Positions 54,191 through 63,029 of a stretch of 64,000 bases of DNA are shown one piece after another. The DNA is taken from NCBI RefSeq assembly GCF_011045115.1, contig NZ_JAAKZG010000008.1, positions 124,001 through 188,000 on the forward strand, given 5' to 3'. Below the pieces are notes generated by a model. The model was not told where the DNA came from. It made no database searches and worked only from the letters and a program-made list of their open reading frames with translations. The stretch comes from Mesorhizobium zhangyense. GTDB taxonomy: Bacteria; Pseudomonadota; Alphaproteobacteria; Rhizobiales; Rhizobiaceae. The position numbers were made by a program, and so were the translations under genes. Within the stretch, counting starts at the first letter, position 1. The number at the start of each line of letters is the position of its first letter.

Positions 54191-55296
54191 CCCAGATCGA
54201 GCTTCGCGGCATCCAGAAATTCTTCGGCGCCGTTCAGGTCATCAAGGACCTCAACCTCAAGATCGAGGACAATGAATTCATCGTGCTGCTCGGCCAATCC
54301 GGTTGCGGCAAGACGACGACGCTGCGCGCCATTGCCGGGCTGGAGACGATCGACGAGGGCGATATCCTCATCGACGGCCAGGCGGTGCAGCATCTCAAAT
54401 GCTCGGACCGCGACATCGCCATGGTGTTCCAGTCCTTCTCGCTCTACCCGCACATGACGGTCTACGAGAACATAGCCTTTCCGCTGCGGGCGACACGCAT
54501 GAGCCGCAGCGAAGTGGACAAGGCGGTGCGTGGCATCGCCGGCGTGCTGCGCATCACCGACCTCCTGAACCGCAGACCGTCTGCGCTTTCCGGCGGCGAC
54601 ATGCAGCGCGTGGCTATCGGCCGTGCGCTCGTTCGCCGGCCGAAAGCCATGCTTATGGACGAGCCGATCGGTGCGCTCGACGCCAAGCTGCGCGAGGAGA
54701 TGCGGGCCGAGATCAAGCGCCTGCATCTGGAGCAGGGCTCGACCACTATCTACGTCACCCACGACCAGGTCGAGGCGATGAGCCTCGCCGACCGCATCGT
54801 CATCATGCATGAAGGCATTCTCCAGCAGGTGGGTAGCCCATCGGAGGTCTATTCCTACCCGGCCAATCTCTTCGTCGCCCAGTTCGTCGGCAGCCCGGTC
54901 ATGAACATCGCCAAGGCCCAGGTCTCGGAGGAGGCGGGTTCGGCCCGCGTCACCGTCGACGGCGCCGAAAAGGGTTTTGCCTTCCCCAATGAACTGCTCG
55001 GCAAGATCGACCGCCTCAAGGGCGCCAATGGCAGCCTGGCGCTCGGCATCCGCCCGGAAGGCGTCATGGTCGAGCATCAGGCGCGCGAAGGCTTTCTGCC
55101 GGTCGAGGCGCAGATCATCGAGCCGCTCGGCTCCTACGATATCGTCGACCTGAAGCTCGGCTCGCAGATGCTGCGCGCCCGCACGCGCAGCGGCTTCGTC
55201 GCCAGCGCCGGCGACAAGGTCTTCGCCCGCATCGACCCGACCCAGGCGCATTTCTTCGACACCAAGAGCGGCAATTCGCTCGGAGTTCGGCTCTGA
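54187..55296 (+). CDS. Sugar ABC transporter ATP-binding protein, UgpC-like (first of two)
   Basis: 369-residue CUT1-type ATPase. Walker A is GQSGCGKTT (36-44), the signature is [15 protein letters not shown] (Asp for the usual Gln after SGG), and Walker B is LMDEPIGALDAKLRE, with Gly-Ala in place of the usual Ser-Asn/Ala. A TOBE-type C-terminal domain follows from about 240. It starts at GTG 54187, overlapping the small gene's stop, and overlaps the second ATPase gene by one base. Two tandem ATPases suggest an ATPase heterodimer. Confidence 0.91.
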   Translation: MTQIELRGIQKFFGAVQVIKDLNLKIEDNEFIVLLGQSGCGKTTTLRAIAGLETIDEGDILIDGQAVQHLKCSDRDIAMVFQSFSLYPHMTVYENIAFPLRATRMSRSEVDKAVRGIAGVLRITDLLNRRPSALSGGDMQRVAIGRALVRRPKAMLMDEPIGALDAKLREEMRAEIKRLHLEQGSTTIYVTHDQVEAMSLADRIVIMHEGILQQVGSPSEVYSYPANLFVAQFVGSPVMNIAKAQVSEEAGSARVTVDGAEKGFAFPNELLGKIDRLKGANGSLALGIRPEGVMVEHQAREGFLPVEAQIIEPLGSYDIVDLKLGSQMLRARTRSGFVASAGDKVFARIDPTQAHFFDTKSGNSLGVRL

Positions 55297-56381
55297 TGGC
55301 CCATATCCAGCTGAAGAACATCACGAAAAAGTTCGGCGCACACACCGCGCTCAAGGGCCTCGACCTCGAAATCCAGGACGGCGAGTTCTTCGTCCTTCTC
55401 GGCCAGACGGGTGCCGGCAAGACGACGACGCTGCGCCTCATCTCCGGGCTCGAAACGCCGACCGAGGGCGACATCCTCATCGACGGCGTCGATGTCGGTC
55501 CATGGGGCGCGGCCGAGCGCGACGTGGCGCTGGTGCTGCAGCAATATTCGCTTTATCCGCGCTACACCGTGCGCGAAAATCTCGAATTCCCGCTGAAGGC
55601 GAAAATCCGCCGCCTCGAGCGCGCCGAGATCGATGAGCGCGTCAACCGCGTCGCCAAGACACTGCGCATCGAGCATCTGCTCGACCGCAAGACCGACCGC
55701 CTCTCCGGCGGCGAGATGCAGCGCGTTTCCATCGGTCGCGCGATCGTGCGCAAGCCGCGCGTCTTCCTCATGGACGAGCCCCTGTCGGCGCTTGACGCCA
55801 AGCTGCGCGAGGCGCTGCGCACCGAACTCAAGAACCTGCAGGTCAATCTCGGCGCGACCTTCCTGTTCGTCACCCACGACCAGATCGAGGCGATGTCGAT
55901 GGGCGACAAGATCGGCGTTCTCAACGAAGGCCATCTGGTCCAGGTCGGCACGCCGAACGAGATCTACAACAACCCGCTCAACACCTTCGTCGCCCGCTCC
56001 GTCGGCTCGCCGCCGATGAACCTGATCGAGGGCGAACTGCGTTCGGGCAAGGCCGTGATGACGCAGAAGAATTTCGAACTGCCCTTTACGGGGGCGACCG
56101 GGACGAGCGCGGCGGAAGGGGACCGCCCGCTCGTCTTCGGTATCCGCCCGGAGGACCTGCATCTGGAAGCCGGCGCACCGGTCGAGGCCAAGGTGCACGA
56201 CGTCGAAAATCACGGCGTCGAAAAAATCCTGACCTTGCGCGTCGGCGACATCATGCTGCGCGCCACCGTTCCGGCCCGCACCGACGTCGCGCTCGAAGAT
56301 GCGGTGCGGTTTGCCTGGAACCCGAACAAGGTCGTGCTGTTCGATCGCGCCAGCGGCGTCAGCCTGCGCCACGCCGGCTAG
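55296..56381 (+). CDS. Sugar ABC transporter ATP-binding protein, UgpC-like (second of two)
   Basis: 361-residue CUT1-type ATPase. Walker A is GQTGAGKTT (about 36-44), signature LSGGEMQRVSIGRAI, Walker B FLMDEPLSALDAKLRE, then C-terminal OB/TOBE domains. The ATG overlaps the first ATPase stop by one base. Its TAG stop lies inside an inverted repeat (56378-56420). It probably forms a heterodimer with the preceding ATPase, as seen for GlpS/GlpT-type glycerol transporters, though substrate identity is open. Confidence 0.91.
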   Translation: MAHIQLKNITKKFGAHTALKGLDLEIQDGEFFVLLGQTGAGKTTTLRLISGLETPTEGDILIDGVDVGPWGAAERDVALVLQQYSLYPRYTVRENLEFPLKAKIRRLERAEIDERVNRVAKTLRIEHLLDRKTDRLSGGEMQRVSIGRAIVRKPRVFLMDEPLSALDAKLREALRTELKNLQVNLGATFLFVTHDQIEAMSMGDKIGVLNEGHLVQVGTPNEIYNNPLNTFVARSVGSPPMNLIEGELRSGKAVMTQKNFELPFTGATGTSAAEGDRPLVFGIRPEDLHLEAGAPVEAKVHDVENHGVEKILTLRVGDIMLRATVPARTDVALEDAVRFAWNPNKVVLFDRASGVSLRHAG

Positions 56382-56480
56382 AGCGAGATGATTTCTCGTT
56401 GAATCGCTATCTCGCTCTAGCGTATTGATTCTGAGCCATGATCTTGTCCGAAAAGTCTGCAACTTTTCGGGTTCATGCTC
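56378..56480. repeat. Tandem palindromes between convergent genes
   Basis: There are two hairpins. CTAGAGCGAGAT (56378-56389) pairs with ATCTCGCTCTAG (56409-56420), and GAGC..CATGA...CCGAAAAG (56433-56455) pairs with CTTTTCGG..TTCATGCTC (56463-56480). The first includes the stop codon of the ATPase gene. They probably end transcription from both sides. Confidence 0.8.
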
Positions 56481-56485
56481 TAGTT

Positions 56486-57544
56486 TTACGCCTCCAGCGC
56501 GCCCGATCGTGCATCAGCGCTGCGACGGTCGCCCACCAGCTTGACCAGATCGCCCCCCGCCAGTGTCGCGCGTGAGGACCGCCGCGTCAGGATGAAACCC
56601 GCCTGCGGCGCAAGCACCTCCACGCGCCCGCCTTCCTCGCCCGGCGCCGTGACGATCGTCGCAATGCGCTGGCCTGCCGCAACCCGGTCGCCCGGCTTGA
56701 CGTCGTAGAGGACTGCACCGGCGCAGGGCGAGGGCACCATGTCGATATGATCGATCGGCGCGACCTCGCCCTTGAATTCCTTGGGCGTAGTCACCGATTT
56801 GTCCTCGACCACGCCGCGCGCCACCAGCAGTCGATAGAGCCCCTCGGCGTCGGCTCCGGCAAGGCCGGTTTCCACATCGAGAATGCCGCGATACTCCACC
56901 GTGGTCACGGCGCGACGCTCCAGCCTTGCTTCGCCGGCCGGAAGTTGCAGATAGGGGTAGAGGGCCGCTTCGTCGAAGGAGGCGCCGGAAGCATCGCTCC
57001 ACAAAATGACCGCCTCGACGCCCATGCAGGCCGCGCAGTCGGCCATCGCCGGCCAAAGTTCCTTTTGCACGTAGAGATAGGGCAGGCCCTCGTCATCGCA
57101 GTGAAGGTCGAGCACGATGTCGTGGCCGAGCGACAGTTTCAACAGCCGGGCCTTCAGCCGCTGGTCCGCATGCATCGGTCTGTCGTCGCCGGGCAGCAGG
57201 CCGGCGTCCGGCCGGCCGATCAGGGGAAAATCGCGATTGAAATTGGTTCGCGTGCCGAGATGGAAACGGCCCTGGGGTGCGCCGAAAAACTGCTGCGACC
57301 GGCCGACTGGATTGGCGCGCGGCACGATGGTCAGCGCGCCGCGTATCCGGCCTTCGGCTTGCGCCTTGCGCAGTTTCGGCATCAGCGCGTCGATCGCCAC
57401 CACGCCGGGTAACTCATCGCTGTGCAACGCAGCCTGGATATAGGCCGACGGCGCGTCCGGCGATGAGCCGGCAATGCGAAAGACGGGAAATTCATAGCTT
57501 ATCGCGTCGTCATTGCCCTTTATCGTCTCGATCGTCTTCTGCAT
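56486..57544 (-). CDS. Succinylglutamate desuccinylase/aspartoacylase-family protein (M14-type)
   Basis: 352-residue zinc-dependent deacylase-like protein. Zinc-site segments are ALHSDELPGV (HxxE-type, about 41-44) and VLDLHCDDEG (His about 147). NPVGRSQQFFGAPQGRFHLG supplies the substrate Arg/Asn residues. The C-terminal 80 residues are strand-rich (DMVPSPCAGAVLYDVKPGD ... AGFILTRR) and resemble a barrel-sandwich (lipoyl-like) domain. ATG 57544 is used; a GTG sits one codon upstream. It is divergent from the amidase gene, suggesting that both act on a related N-acyl compound. Confidence 0.87.
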   Translation of the reverse strand: MQKTIETIKGNDDAISYEFPVFRIAGSSPDAPSAYIQAALHSDELPGVVAIDALMPKLRKAQAEGRIRGALTIVPRANPVGRSQQFFGAPQGRFHLGTRTNFNRDFPLIGRPDAGLLPGDDRPMHADQRLKARLLKLSLGHDIVLDLHCDDEGLPYLYVQKELWPAMADCAACMGVEAVILWSDASGASFDEAALYPYLQLPAGEARLERRAVTTVEYRGILDVETGLAGADAEGLYRLLVARGVVEDKSVTTPKEFKGEVAPIDHIDMVPSPCAGAVLYDVKPGDRVAAGQRIATIVTAPGEEGGRVEVLAPQAGFILTRRSSRATLAGGDLVKLVGDRRSADARSGALEA

Positions 57545-57706
57545 CACGCTTCCCGTTTTGTTGCGGCGTTTGTCCTGCCCGGCGCTCCGCTTGCCACAAT
57601 CGATTCTTCGCGAACCCCGGTTGAATCGAAGAGCGGCCTGTGCGCCTTATGGCGCGCCTGCGCTCTTGTATCGAGCAGCTGGGGGCCGAAGCAAGCCGGG
57701 AGAGCC

Positions 57707-59005
57707 ATGCCGTCATCACGCGACCGCCTCGAAGCCACGCTTGCCCGCCTGTTCACGCGCGCCGCCGAAGAGCGTGTCTTCACTAAGCTCTATCCCCAAG
57801 CCGCACGCGCAGCCGCCGATGCCTCGGATGCGCGCGACAAGGCCGGCGTCTCGCTCGGGCCGCTGGATGGAAAAATCGTCTCGATCAAGGATCTGTTCGA
57901 CGTCGCCGCCGAGCCCACCCTTGCCGGTTCTGCCATCCGCCGCGATGTACCGGCGGCAGAGCGGGACGCGCTCATAGTGCGCCGCCTCCGCCAGGCCGGC
58001 GCGGTTATCATCGGCAAGACGGCCATGACCGAATTCGCCTTCACCGCCGTCGGCATCAATCCGCATTTCGGCACGCCGGGCAACGCCGCCGATCCGACCC
58101 GCATTCCCGGCGGCTGGTCTTCCGGTGCCGGCGTGTCTGCAGCTGAAGGCACCAGCGAAATCGCCATCGGCTCGGACACCGGCGGCTCAGTGCGCATCCC
58201 GGCAGCCCTCAACGGTGTGGTCGGCTTCAAGCCGACGGCAAGCCGGATCCCGCTCGACGGCGTTTTCCCTCTGTCCTTCACGTTGGATTCGGTCGGTCCG
58301 CTGGCCAAGACTGTCGCGGATTGCGTGCTGGCCGACGCGATCATGGCCGGCGGCGAACCCGTCCCGCTTGTTCCTCTGCCCTTGGCGGGTCTTCGCATAG
58401 GCGTACCGAAAGGCCGCCTCCTCGAAGGCTTGGAACCTGCCGTAGCAAGCGGCTTCCAACGATCCCTGAACCTGCTGGAGAAAGGCGGCGCGCGCCTGAT
58501 CGATCACGCAATAGACGATCTCGTCAGCGCCATGATCGACGCCACCAAAGATGGCACCATAGCAGGCATCGAGGCAGCATCGGTTCACGCCGACTGGCTG
58601 GCCGACCCCGAACTGGCAGCACGGGTCGATCCGCGCGTCGCCGGACCGCTGGCGCGCCGCCTGTCCGTGTCCGCCTCCGCTTACATAAAGCTCATCAAGC
58701 GGCGCGGCGAACTCGCCCGCGCCATGGATGGGCGCCTCGCTCCCCTCGATGTCCTGGCGCTGCCGACGGTGCCGATCATCGCACCCGAGATCGCGCTGCT
58801 CGAAAGTGACCGCGCGCTTCAGGACCGCGCGGACGGCCTTCTGCTGCGCAACCCACAGGTCGCCAACCAGTTCGACCTGACCTCCATCTCGCTGCCCATG
58901 CCCGGCATGAGCTTACCCGCCGGCCTGATGCTCTTCGCCCGCCACGGCCACGACCGCCGCCTGCTTGCCATTGCTGCGGCTGTGGAGGCTGCGCTGGGAG
59001 ATTAA
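57707..59005 (+). CDS. Amidase-signature-family protein with altered cis-Ser position
   Basis: 432-residue amidase-signature protein. The catalytic Lys is K61 (IVSIKDLFDV) and the nucleophile is S161 (GSDTGGSVRIP). In the family the cis-serine lies 24 residues before the nucleophile; here that position is W137 (PGGWSSGAG), with Ser at 138 and 139. Either the triad is shifted or the enzyme is impaired or altered. Overall length and the other signature residues are normal. The closest functional types are GatA-like amidases and biuret or allophanate hydrolases. It is divergent from the M14-type gene with a 162-base gap. Confidence 0.88.
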   Translation: MPSSRDRLEATLARLFTRAAEERVFTKLYPQAARAAADASDARDKAGVSLGPLDGKIVSIKDLFDVAAEPTLAGSAIRRDVPAAERDALIVRRLRQAGAVIIGKTAMTEFAFTAVGINPHFGTPGNAADPTRIPGGWSSGAGVSAAEGTSEIAIGSDTGGSVRIPAALNGVVGFKPTASRIPLDGVFPLSFTLDSVGPLAKTVADCVLADAIMAGGEPVPLVPLPLAGLRIGVPKGRLLEGLEPAVASGFQRSLNLLEKGGARLIDHAIDDLVSAMIDATKDGTIAGIEAASVHADWLADPELAARVDPRVAGPLARRLSVSASAYIKLIKRRGELARAMDGRLAPLDVLALPTVPIIAPEIALLESDRALQDRADGLLLRNPQVANQFDLTSISLPMPGMSLPAGLMLFARHGHDRRLLAIAAAVEAALGD

Positions 59006-59011
59006 CGAGAT

Positions 59012-59190
59012 CGTCATCCCGGAAACCGCAGCGAAGCGAAGGTTATCCGGGATCTATTGGTCAGCGCATCGTCGGACTCGGCTCGGCCCTGACGTCGACG
59101 CGGTTTTGCACCGACGAAGCTCTCCGCAATTCCGGCATGGATCCCGGGTCTGCGCATTCGCTTCGCGCATGCTCCGCCCAGGATGACGAG
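59012..59190. repeat. Inverted repeat, family D
   Basis: CGTCATCCCGGAAACC...ATCCGGGATC (59012-59054) and, inverted, ATGGATCCCGGGTC...CCAGGATGACGAG (about 59139-59192) are related arms. A third partial unit, GTCATCCCGGGCGAAGCGAA...CCCGGGATCAATG, lies at 59291-59334. These GTCATCC..GGGATC units are short interspersed palindromes downstream of the amidase gene. Confidence 0.75.
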
Positions 59191-59479
59191 GAAAGGGGTG
59201 TCGCCGCTAATCGCAAACGTTGTTTAAGGCCAGAGACGCAATTGCCGGGCGCCAGCGCTGACGATTGGCGAAGGCCAAACATGCCATTCGTCATCCCGGG
59301 CGAAGCGAATGCGGAGACCCGGGATCAATGCCTGAATATCTGTGAAGGCCACTGCGGTGCAGGATGATCGACGTTGAAAGTGGAAAAGATTTCACCCAGC
59401 TTCCACTCGACCCTTTGTTTTCATTGACCCAGTAAATTTTCTCGCGCCTTGTTTTTCCCCACCCCATCAGCCTTCACCC

Positions 59480-59830
59480 ATAATCCCCCCATCGCTCTTG
59501 CGGGACCGGGTTCTGGAACCGGGATCAAGGGGGAGTGGCGGTGACCTCCCGCCCTGGTGTGGTAGCCAGGAACCCGAGGGCCCGACACAGGCCGGCGTCC
59601 TGCGGCCGCATGCCCTGGCTGGAAGCTGCAGGCACAAGCCTGTGGCGGAAGGATCGAGGGCAGATCGCGCAGGATGCGGAGAACCCGCGGCGTCTTGTCC
59701 ATGGAATGTACATGGAGCGGGCGTTGTGACCGGCCGACTTCGGGACAGGTTAGGAACGGTCCGCGCAGCGGACGAAAAGCCAACGATTTGGCTTTTCGAG
59801 TGACTAACGAGCGGGGCGCGGAAGTCGCGC
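59480..59830. other. Structured non-coding segment of unknown function
   Basis: About 350 bases with no convincing ORF and many potential stems: CCGGGTTCTGGAACCGGG, CCTGGTGTGGTAGCCAGG, TCCATGGAATGTACATGGA, and a perfect 11-bp hairpin CGAAAAGCCAA-CGAT-TTGGCTTTTCG (59773-59798). No U-tract follows that hairpin. The pattern looks like a large folded RNA or a mobile repeat, but no known class was recognised and no reverse transcriptase or nuclease gene is nearby. The rest of 59006-60097 outside the listed repeats (59200-59290, 59340-59480, 59830-59930) shows nothing identifiable. Confidence 0.4.
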
Positions 59831-59933
59831 CACGTACTAAACACTAGGAAGGCACGGCCAAGCGTCCCGCTTCCCGATCTTTGACAATGGCCAGATGCGA
59901 AAGCAGGCGTGGCGATGATGAAGCGCGCCTCTC

Positions 59934-60083
59934 CCTTCTCCCCTTGTGGGAGAAGGTGGCCGACCCGAAGGGGAGGTCGGATGAGGGGTGTTGGACGGAT
60001 CGCAGACGCTGGAGTTTCTTCCAGCACCCCTCATCCGTCTTGGCGCTGCGCGCCAATCCACCTTCTCCCACAAGGGGAGAAGG
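59934..60083. repeat. Intergenic palindromic repeat, family B, copy 2
   Basis: CCTTCTCCCCTTGTGGGAGA (from 59934) and its partner CCTTCTCCCACAAGGGGAGA (to 60083) flank CGGATGAGGGGTG and CACCCCTCATCCG, forming nested inverted repeats. It lies at the 3' side of the 2-hydroxyacid dehydrogenase gene and repeats the element at 36436-36559. Confidence 0.88.
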
Positions 60084-60097
60084 AAGAGGCCGCCGCT

Positions 60098-61072
60098 TCA
60101 CCCCCCAAACCGTCGCCGATAGGCCTCCACCGCCTCCGGATTGCGCAGATTGACCGGCAGTTCGCCGCCAAGCACGCGGATTGCCTCCGCCGCGGCACCC
60201 GTGCCCATGCGCTCCATGCTCTCTTCGGTGATGCCGGCCATGTGAGGGGTGATGATCACATTCGGGAACGAAAAATAGGGGTGGTCCGGCGGCAGCGGCT
60301 GGGTCGAAAACACATCGAGCGCTGCACCTCCGATAGAGCCGTCGCGTAGCGCTTCGATCAGCGCGTCATCGTCGACCACCGGTCCCCGCGAAACATTGAT
60401 CAGCAGGGCGCCCGGCTTCATACGGCCGATGCGCTCGCGGCTCAGCAGGCCCGTGGTTTCCGGCGTCAGCGGGCAGCAGAGCACGATGATGTCACTTTCT
60501 TGGACAAGTTGGTCGACGGTGGCGAAGCGCGCACCCTCCGGCAGGCTTTTCGGATTGCGGCTGTTGGCGATCACGTCGATCCCGAAGCCATCGCGGGCAA
60601 TGGAAAAGACCGCCCGCCCGACATTGCCCATGCCGATGATACCCATCGTGCGGCCGGCAAGCTCGCCTGCGAAGTTGGCGTGTTCGCGCCCGGCAAGCCA
60701 GCCTTGCGCGCGCAGGTCGGTGTCGACGGCACGGAACCGGCGCAGCAGCGCCAGCGTCACGAAGACCACATGCTCGGCGACCGAGCGGGCATTGACGCCT
60801 GGCACGTTGGCGATCAGCACGCCGGCCTTGGTTGCTACGTCCACCGGAATCATGTCGAGCCCGGCGCCATGGCGGATCGCCGCGCGCAGCTTCGGTGCGT
60901 TCGCAAAAAGGGCAGGGGGCAGCGGCGCGCGCACGATGACGATGTCGGCATTTTCCGCTTCACGCACCAAAGTCGCATCATCCAGCGCCGACGCGATGAC
61001 CAGATCGCCATGTTCGGCGAGCATTGCCGTTGCCTTCGGATGCAATGCATGGGTGGAAAAGATCGTCGCCAC
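60098..61072 (-). CDS. D-2-hydroxyacid dehydrogenase family protein with Gln in place of catalytic Glu
   Basis: 324-residue NAD(P)-dependent dehydrogenase. The nucleotide loop is GIIGMGNVGRAVFSIA (about 144-159), the catalytic Arg is R229 (NVSRGPVVDD) and the His is H277 (IITPHMAG). The usual acid Glu, 29 residues after the Arg, is Gln258 here (VFSTQPL), the residue that formate dehydrogenase also uses at this place. It is last in the minus-strand operon, three bases after the GntR gene. A role in sugar-acid oxidation or reduction is likely. Confidence 0.88.
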   Translation of the reverse strand: MATIFSTHALHPKATAMLAEHGDLVIASALDDATLVREAENADIVIVRAPLPPALFANAPKLRAAIRHGAGLDMIPVDVATKAGVLIANVPGVNARSVAEHVVFVTLALLRRFRAVDTDLRAQGWLAGREHANFAGELAGRTMGIIGMGNVGRAVFSIARDGFGIDVIANSRNPKSLPEGARFATVDQLVQESDIIVLCCPLTPETTGLLSRERIGRMKPGALLINVSRGPVVDDDALIEALRDGSIGGAALDVFSTQPLPPDHPYFSFPNVIITPHMAGITEESMERMGTGAAAEAIRVLGGELPVNLRNPEAVEAYRRRFGG

Positions 61073-61075
61073 AGA

Positions 61076-61792
61076 TCAGACCTGCTCCGGCTTTCGCTCG
61101 GCGTCGCCGGCCTCGACGCCGTCGATGAGGTCTTTCCAGTAGCTCTCGGCGCCTTGCAGATGCGCGCTCATCAACGCCTGCGCGAGATTGCCGTCGCGGC
61201 GCAGCAGCGCTTCATAGATCTGGATGTGTTCGGCATGCGAGCGGCGGCCACGTTCGGGGTCGCTGAAATAGATCGGCAGGCGCTCCTCGCCCATCAGGTA
61301 ATAGACACTGCAGATCTTGTGGAAGACACTGTTCTGGGTCGCCCGCACGATTTCGAGATGGAAATCCCGGTCGAGCTTTCCGAGCGGTTCGCCGCTGGCG
61401 AGGCGGTCTTCGGACGCTTTGAGGATTTCGCGCAGCCGCTCATAATTCTCTTCTATTGCGCGCGAACAGGCGAGTTCTGCAGCCTTGATCTCGTGGATCT
61501 TGCGCAGTTCCACCGTCTCGTAGATCTGGATCGGGTCGAGCGGCAGGCCGGCCTTGGCAAACAGCGCCATCGCCTCGACGCTGGCCTGCCGCGTTGTCAG
61601 ATAGATGCCGGACTTCGCCCGCCGTTCGACGATGCGCATCGCTTCCAGAATCGCCAGCGACTCCCGGATCTGGCCGCGGCTGACGGCAAAATGCTCGGCC
61701 AGTTCACGCTCCGAGGGCGTGCGCCCGCTTTCTGCGTTGGAGCAGGAGAACAGGTAGGAGGCGAGATCCGCCAGCAGGTTTTTTTCTTTCAT
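61076..61792 (-). CDS. GntR-family transcriptional regulator, FadR/FCD subfamily
   Basis: 238-residue regulator. The winged helix (about 20-75) reads PSERELAEHFAVSRGQIRESL and IVERRAKSGIYLT. The FCD domain follows (about 95-220), with its His/Asp/Glu metal-binding pattern (LDRDFHLEIVRA; RSHAEHIQIYEALL). It lies between the dehydratase and dehydrogenase genes with gaps of two and three bases, so it is co-transcribed with the pathway it probably controls, in the style of UxuR/ExuR-type regulators. Confidence 0.9.
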   Translation of the reverse strand: MKEKNLLADLASYLFSCSNAESGRTPSERELAEHFAVSRGQIRESLAILEAMRIVERRAKSGIYLTTRQASVEAMALFAKAGLPLDPIQIYETVELRKIHEIKAAELACSRAIEENYERLREILKASEDRLASGEPLGKLDRDFHLEIVRATQNSVFHKICSVYYLMGEERLPIYFSDPERGRRSHAEHIQIYEALLRRDGNLAQALMSAHLQGAESYWKDLIDGVEAGDAERKPEQV

Positions 61793-61794
61793 CT

Positions 61795-62964
61795 TCAGGT
61801 GCTCTGTGCGTGGGCCTCCAGGAACCGTTCGGAGACCGTGAACCCCAGACCGGGAGAATCGGGGATGGCGATCATACCGTCGCTTGCCTCAACCGTCTCC
61901 TCGATCAGATCATGGATCATCGGATTTGCGCCAAGCGAATATTCGATGGTGAAACTGGCGGGCGAGGCGGCGCAAACGTGAAGCCCGGCAAAAAAGCAGG
62001 GCGCACCGGCCCACAGATGCGGCGCGAAGCGCAGATTGAAGGCGCTGGCGATGGTGCCGATCTTCATCGCCTCGCTGATGCCGCCGCAAAAGGCGGGATC
62101 AGGCTGGAAGATATCGGCCGATTTGAGCACGGCGAGATCGCGGAAGGCATAGCGCGTCGCCTCGCTTTCACCGGTCGCGATCGGCACGCAACCAGCCGCG
62201 CGAACCTCCGCCATGCCCTGCTTGTCGTCGGCAATCACCGGCTCCTCGAACCAGGCGAGGTCGCAGTCCGAAACCAGGTTGATGAAACGCTTGGCCTCGG
62301 CCACCGTGTAGGTGCCATGCGCATCGACCATGATCTCGACATCCGGGCCGAGCGCCTTGCGGGCAGCTCGCACGCGCGCTGCCGAAATATGCGGCGCCCC
62401 GTCCATGGCGCCGACGCGCATCTTCACCGCCTTGAACCCGCCGCGGTCGATATAGGATTTGAGCTGGTCGCCGATTGTCTCCGCATTCGCCCAGCCGCCG
62501 GAGGCATAGGCCGGCATGCGCTCCAGCTTGCGCCCGCCGAGCAGTCGCCAGACCGGTTGCCCGAGCGACTTGCCCAGAATATCCCAAAGCGCAATGTCGA
62601 CGGCGCTGATGGCGGCGATGGAGAGGCCGCGTCGCGCCAGCTGCGGCATTGCATGGCCGGACGCGGAAGCGGATTCGTGCCGCACGCCGTTGTAGAGCAT
62701 CTCCCAGATCACGCCGATGTCACCGGCCTCGCGACCGATCAGTTGCGGGCCGATCTCGTGGTTGAGCATATGGACGAGCGCGCCATACGTGCCGGCACTG
62801 CCGGCGGCGTTCTTGCCTTCGCCCCAGCCGACGAGACCATCGTCGGTCTCGATGCGCAGGATCGCGGCGTCGAAGGTTTGAACCTGCCCGAAGTCGCTGC
62901 GGTGCTGGCGATCTGCTGCGATGGGTATGCGGACCCACCATGCCTGTACGTGCTTTATGCGCAT
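61795..62964 (-). CDS. Enolase-superfamily sugar-acid dehydratase (mandelate racemase/MLE family)
   Basis: 389-residue enzyme of the mandelate-racemase subgroup. The KxR base is K181-M-R183, metal ligands are D214 (MVDAHG), E240 (WFEEPV) and E266 (TGESE), and the second base is H316 (APHLW), paired with D289. An N-terminal capping domain (about 1-125) controls specificity. These residues are intact, so it is probably an active acid-sugar dehydratase or epimerase. The start at ATG 62964 is followed by MRIKHVQAWW. The downstream dehydrogenase would then reduce or oxidise the keto product. Confidence 0.9.
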   Translation of the reverse strand: MRIKHVQAWWVRIPIAADRQHRSDFGQVQTFDAAILRIETDDGLVGWGEGKNAAGSAGTYGALVHMLNHEIGPQLIGREAGDIGVIWEMLYNGVRHESASASGHAMPQLARRGLSIAAISAVDIALWDILGKSLGQPVWRLLGGRKLERMPAYASGGWANAETIGDQLKSYIDRGGFKAVKMRVGAMDGAPHISAARVRAARKALGPDVEIMVDAHGTYTVAEAKRFINLVSDCDLAWFEEPVIADDKQGMAEVRAAGCVPIATGESEATRYAFRDLAVLKSADIFQPDPAFCGGISEAMKIGTIASAFNLRFAPHLWAGAPCFFAGLHVCAASPASFTIEYSLGANPMIHDLIEETVEASDGMIAIPDSPGLGFTVSERFLEAHAQST

Positions 62965-63029
62965 AATTCTCCCCAGCCCTTCCGCCGTGTCCGGGCGAAA
63001 GGGCTCAAAATTGCCGGTCTGCCGGCGTC

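Noticed and set aside
59480-59830. Group II intron, HEARO/omega-RNA or retron
   Set aside because: No reverse transcriptase, IscB/TnpB or domain V-like motif could be found nearby; left as an unknown structured segment.
59467-60027. 186-codon minus-strand open frame in the 59.5-60.0 kb gap
   Set aside because: Its C-terminal part is the structured non-coding segment and its N-terminal part is translated palindromic repeat; no ribosome site or domain.
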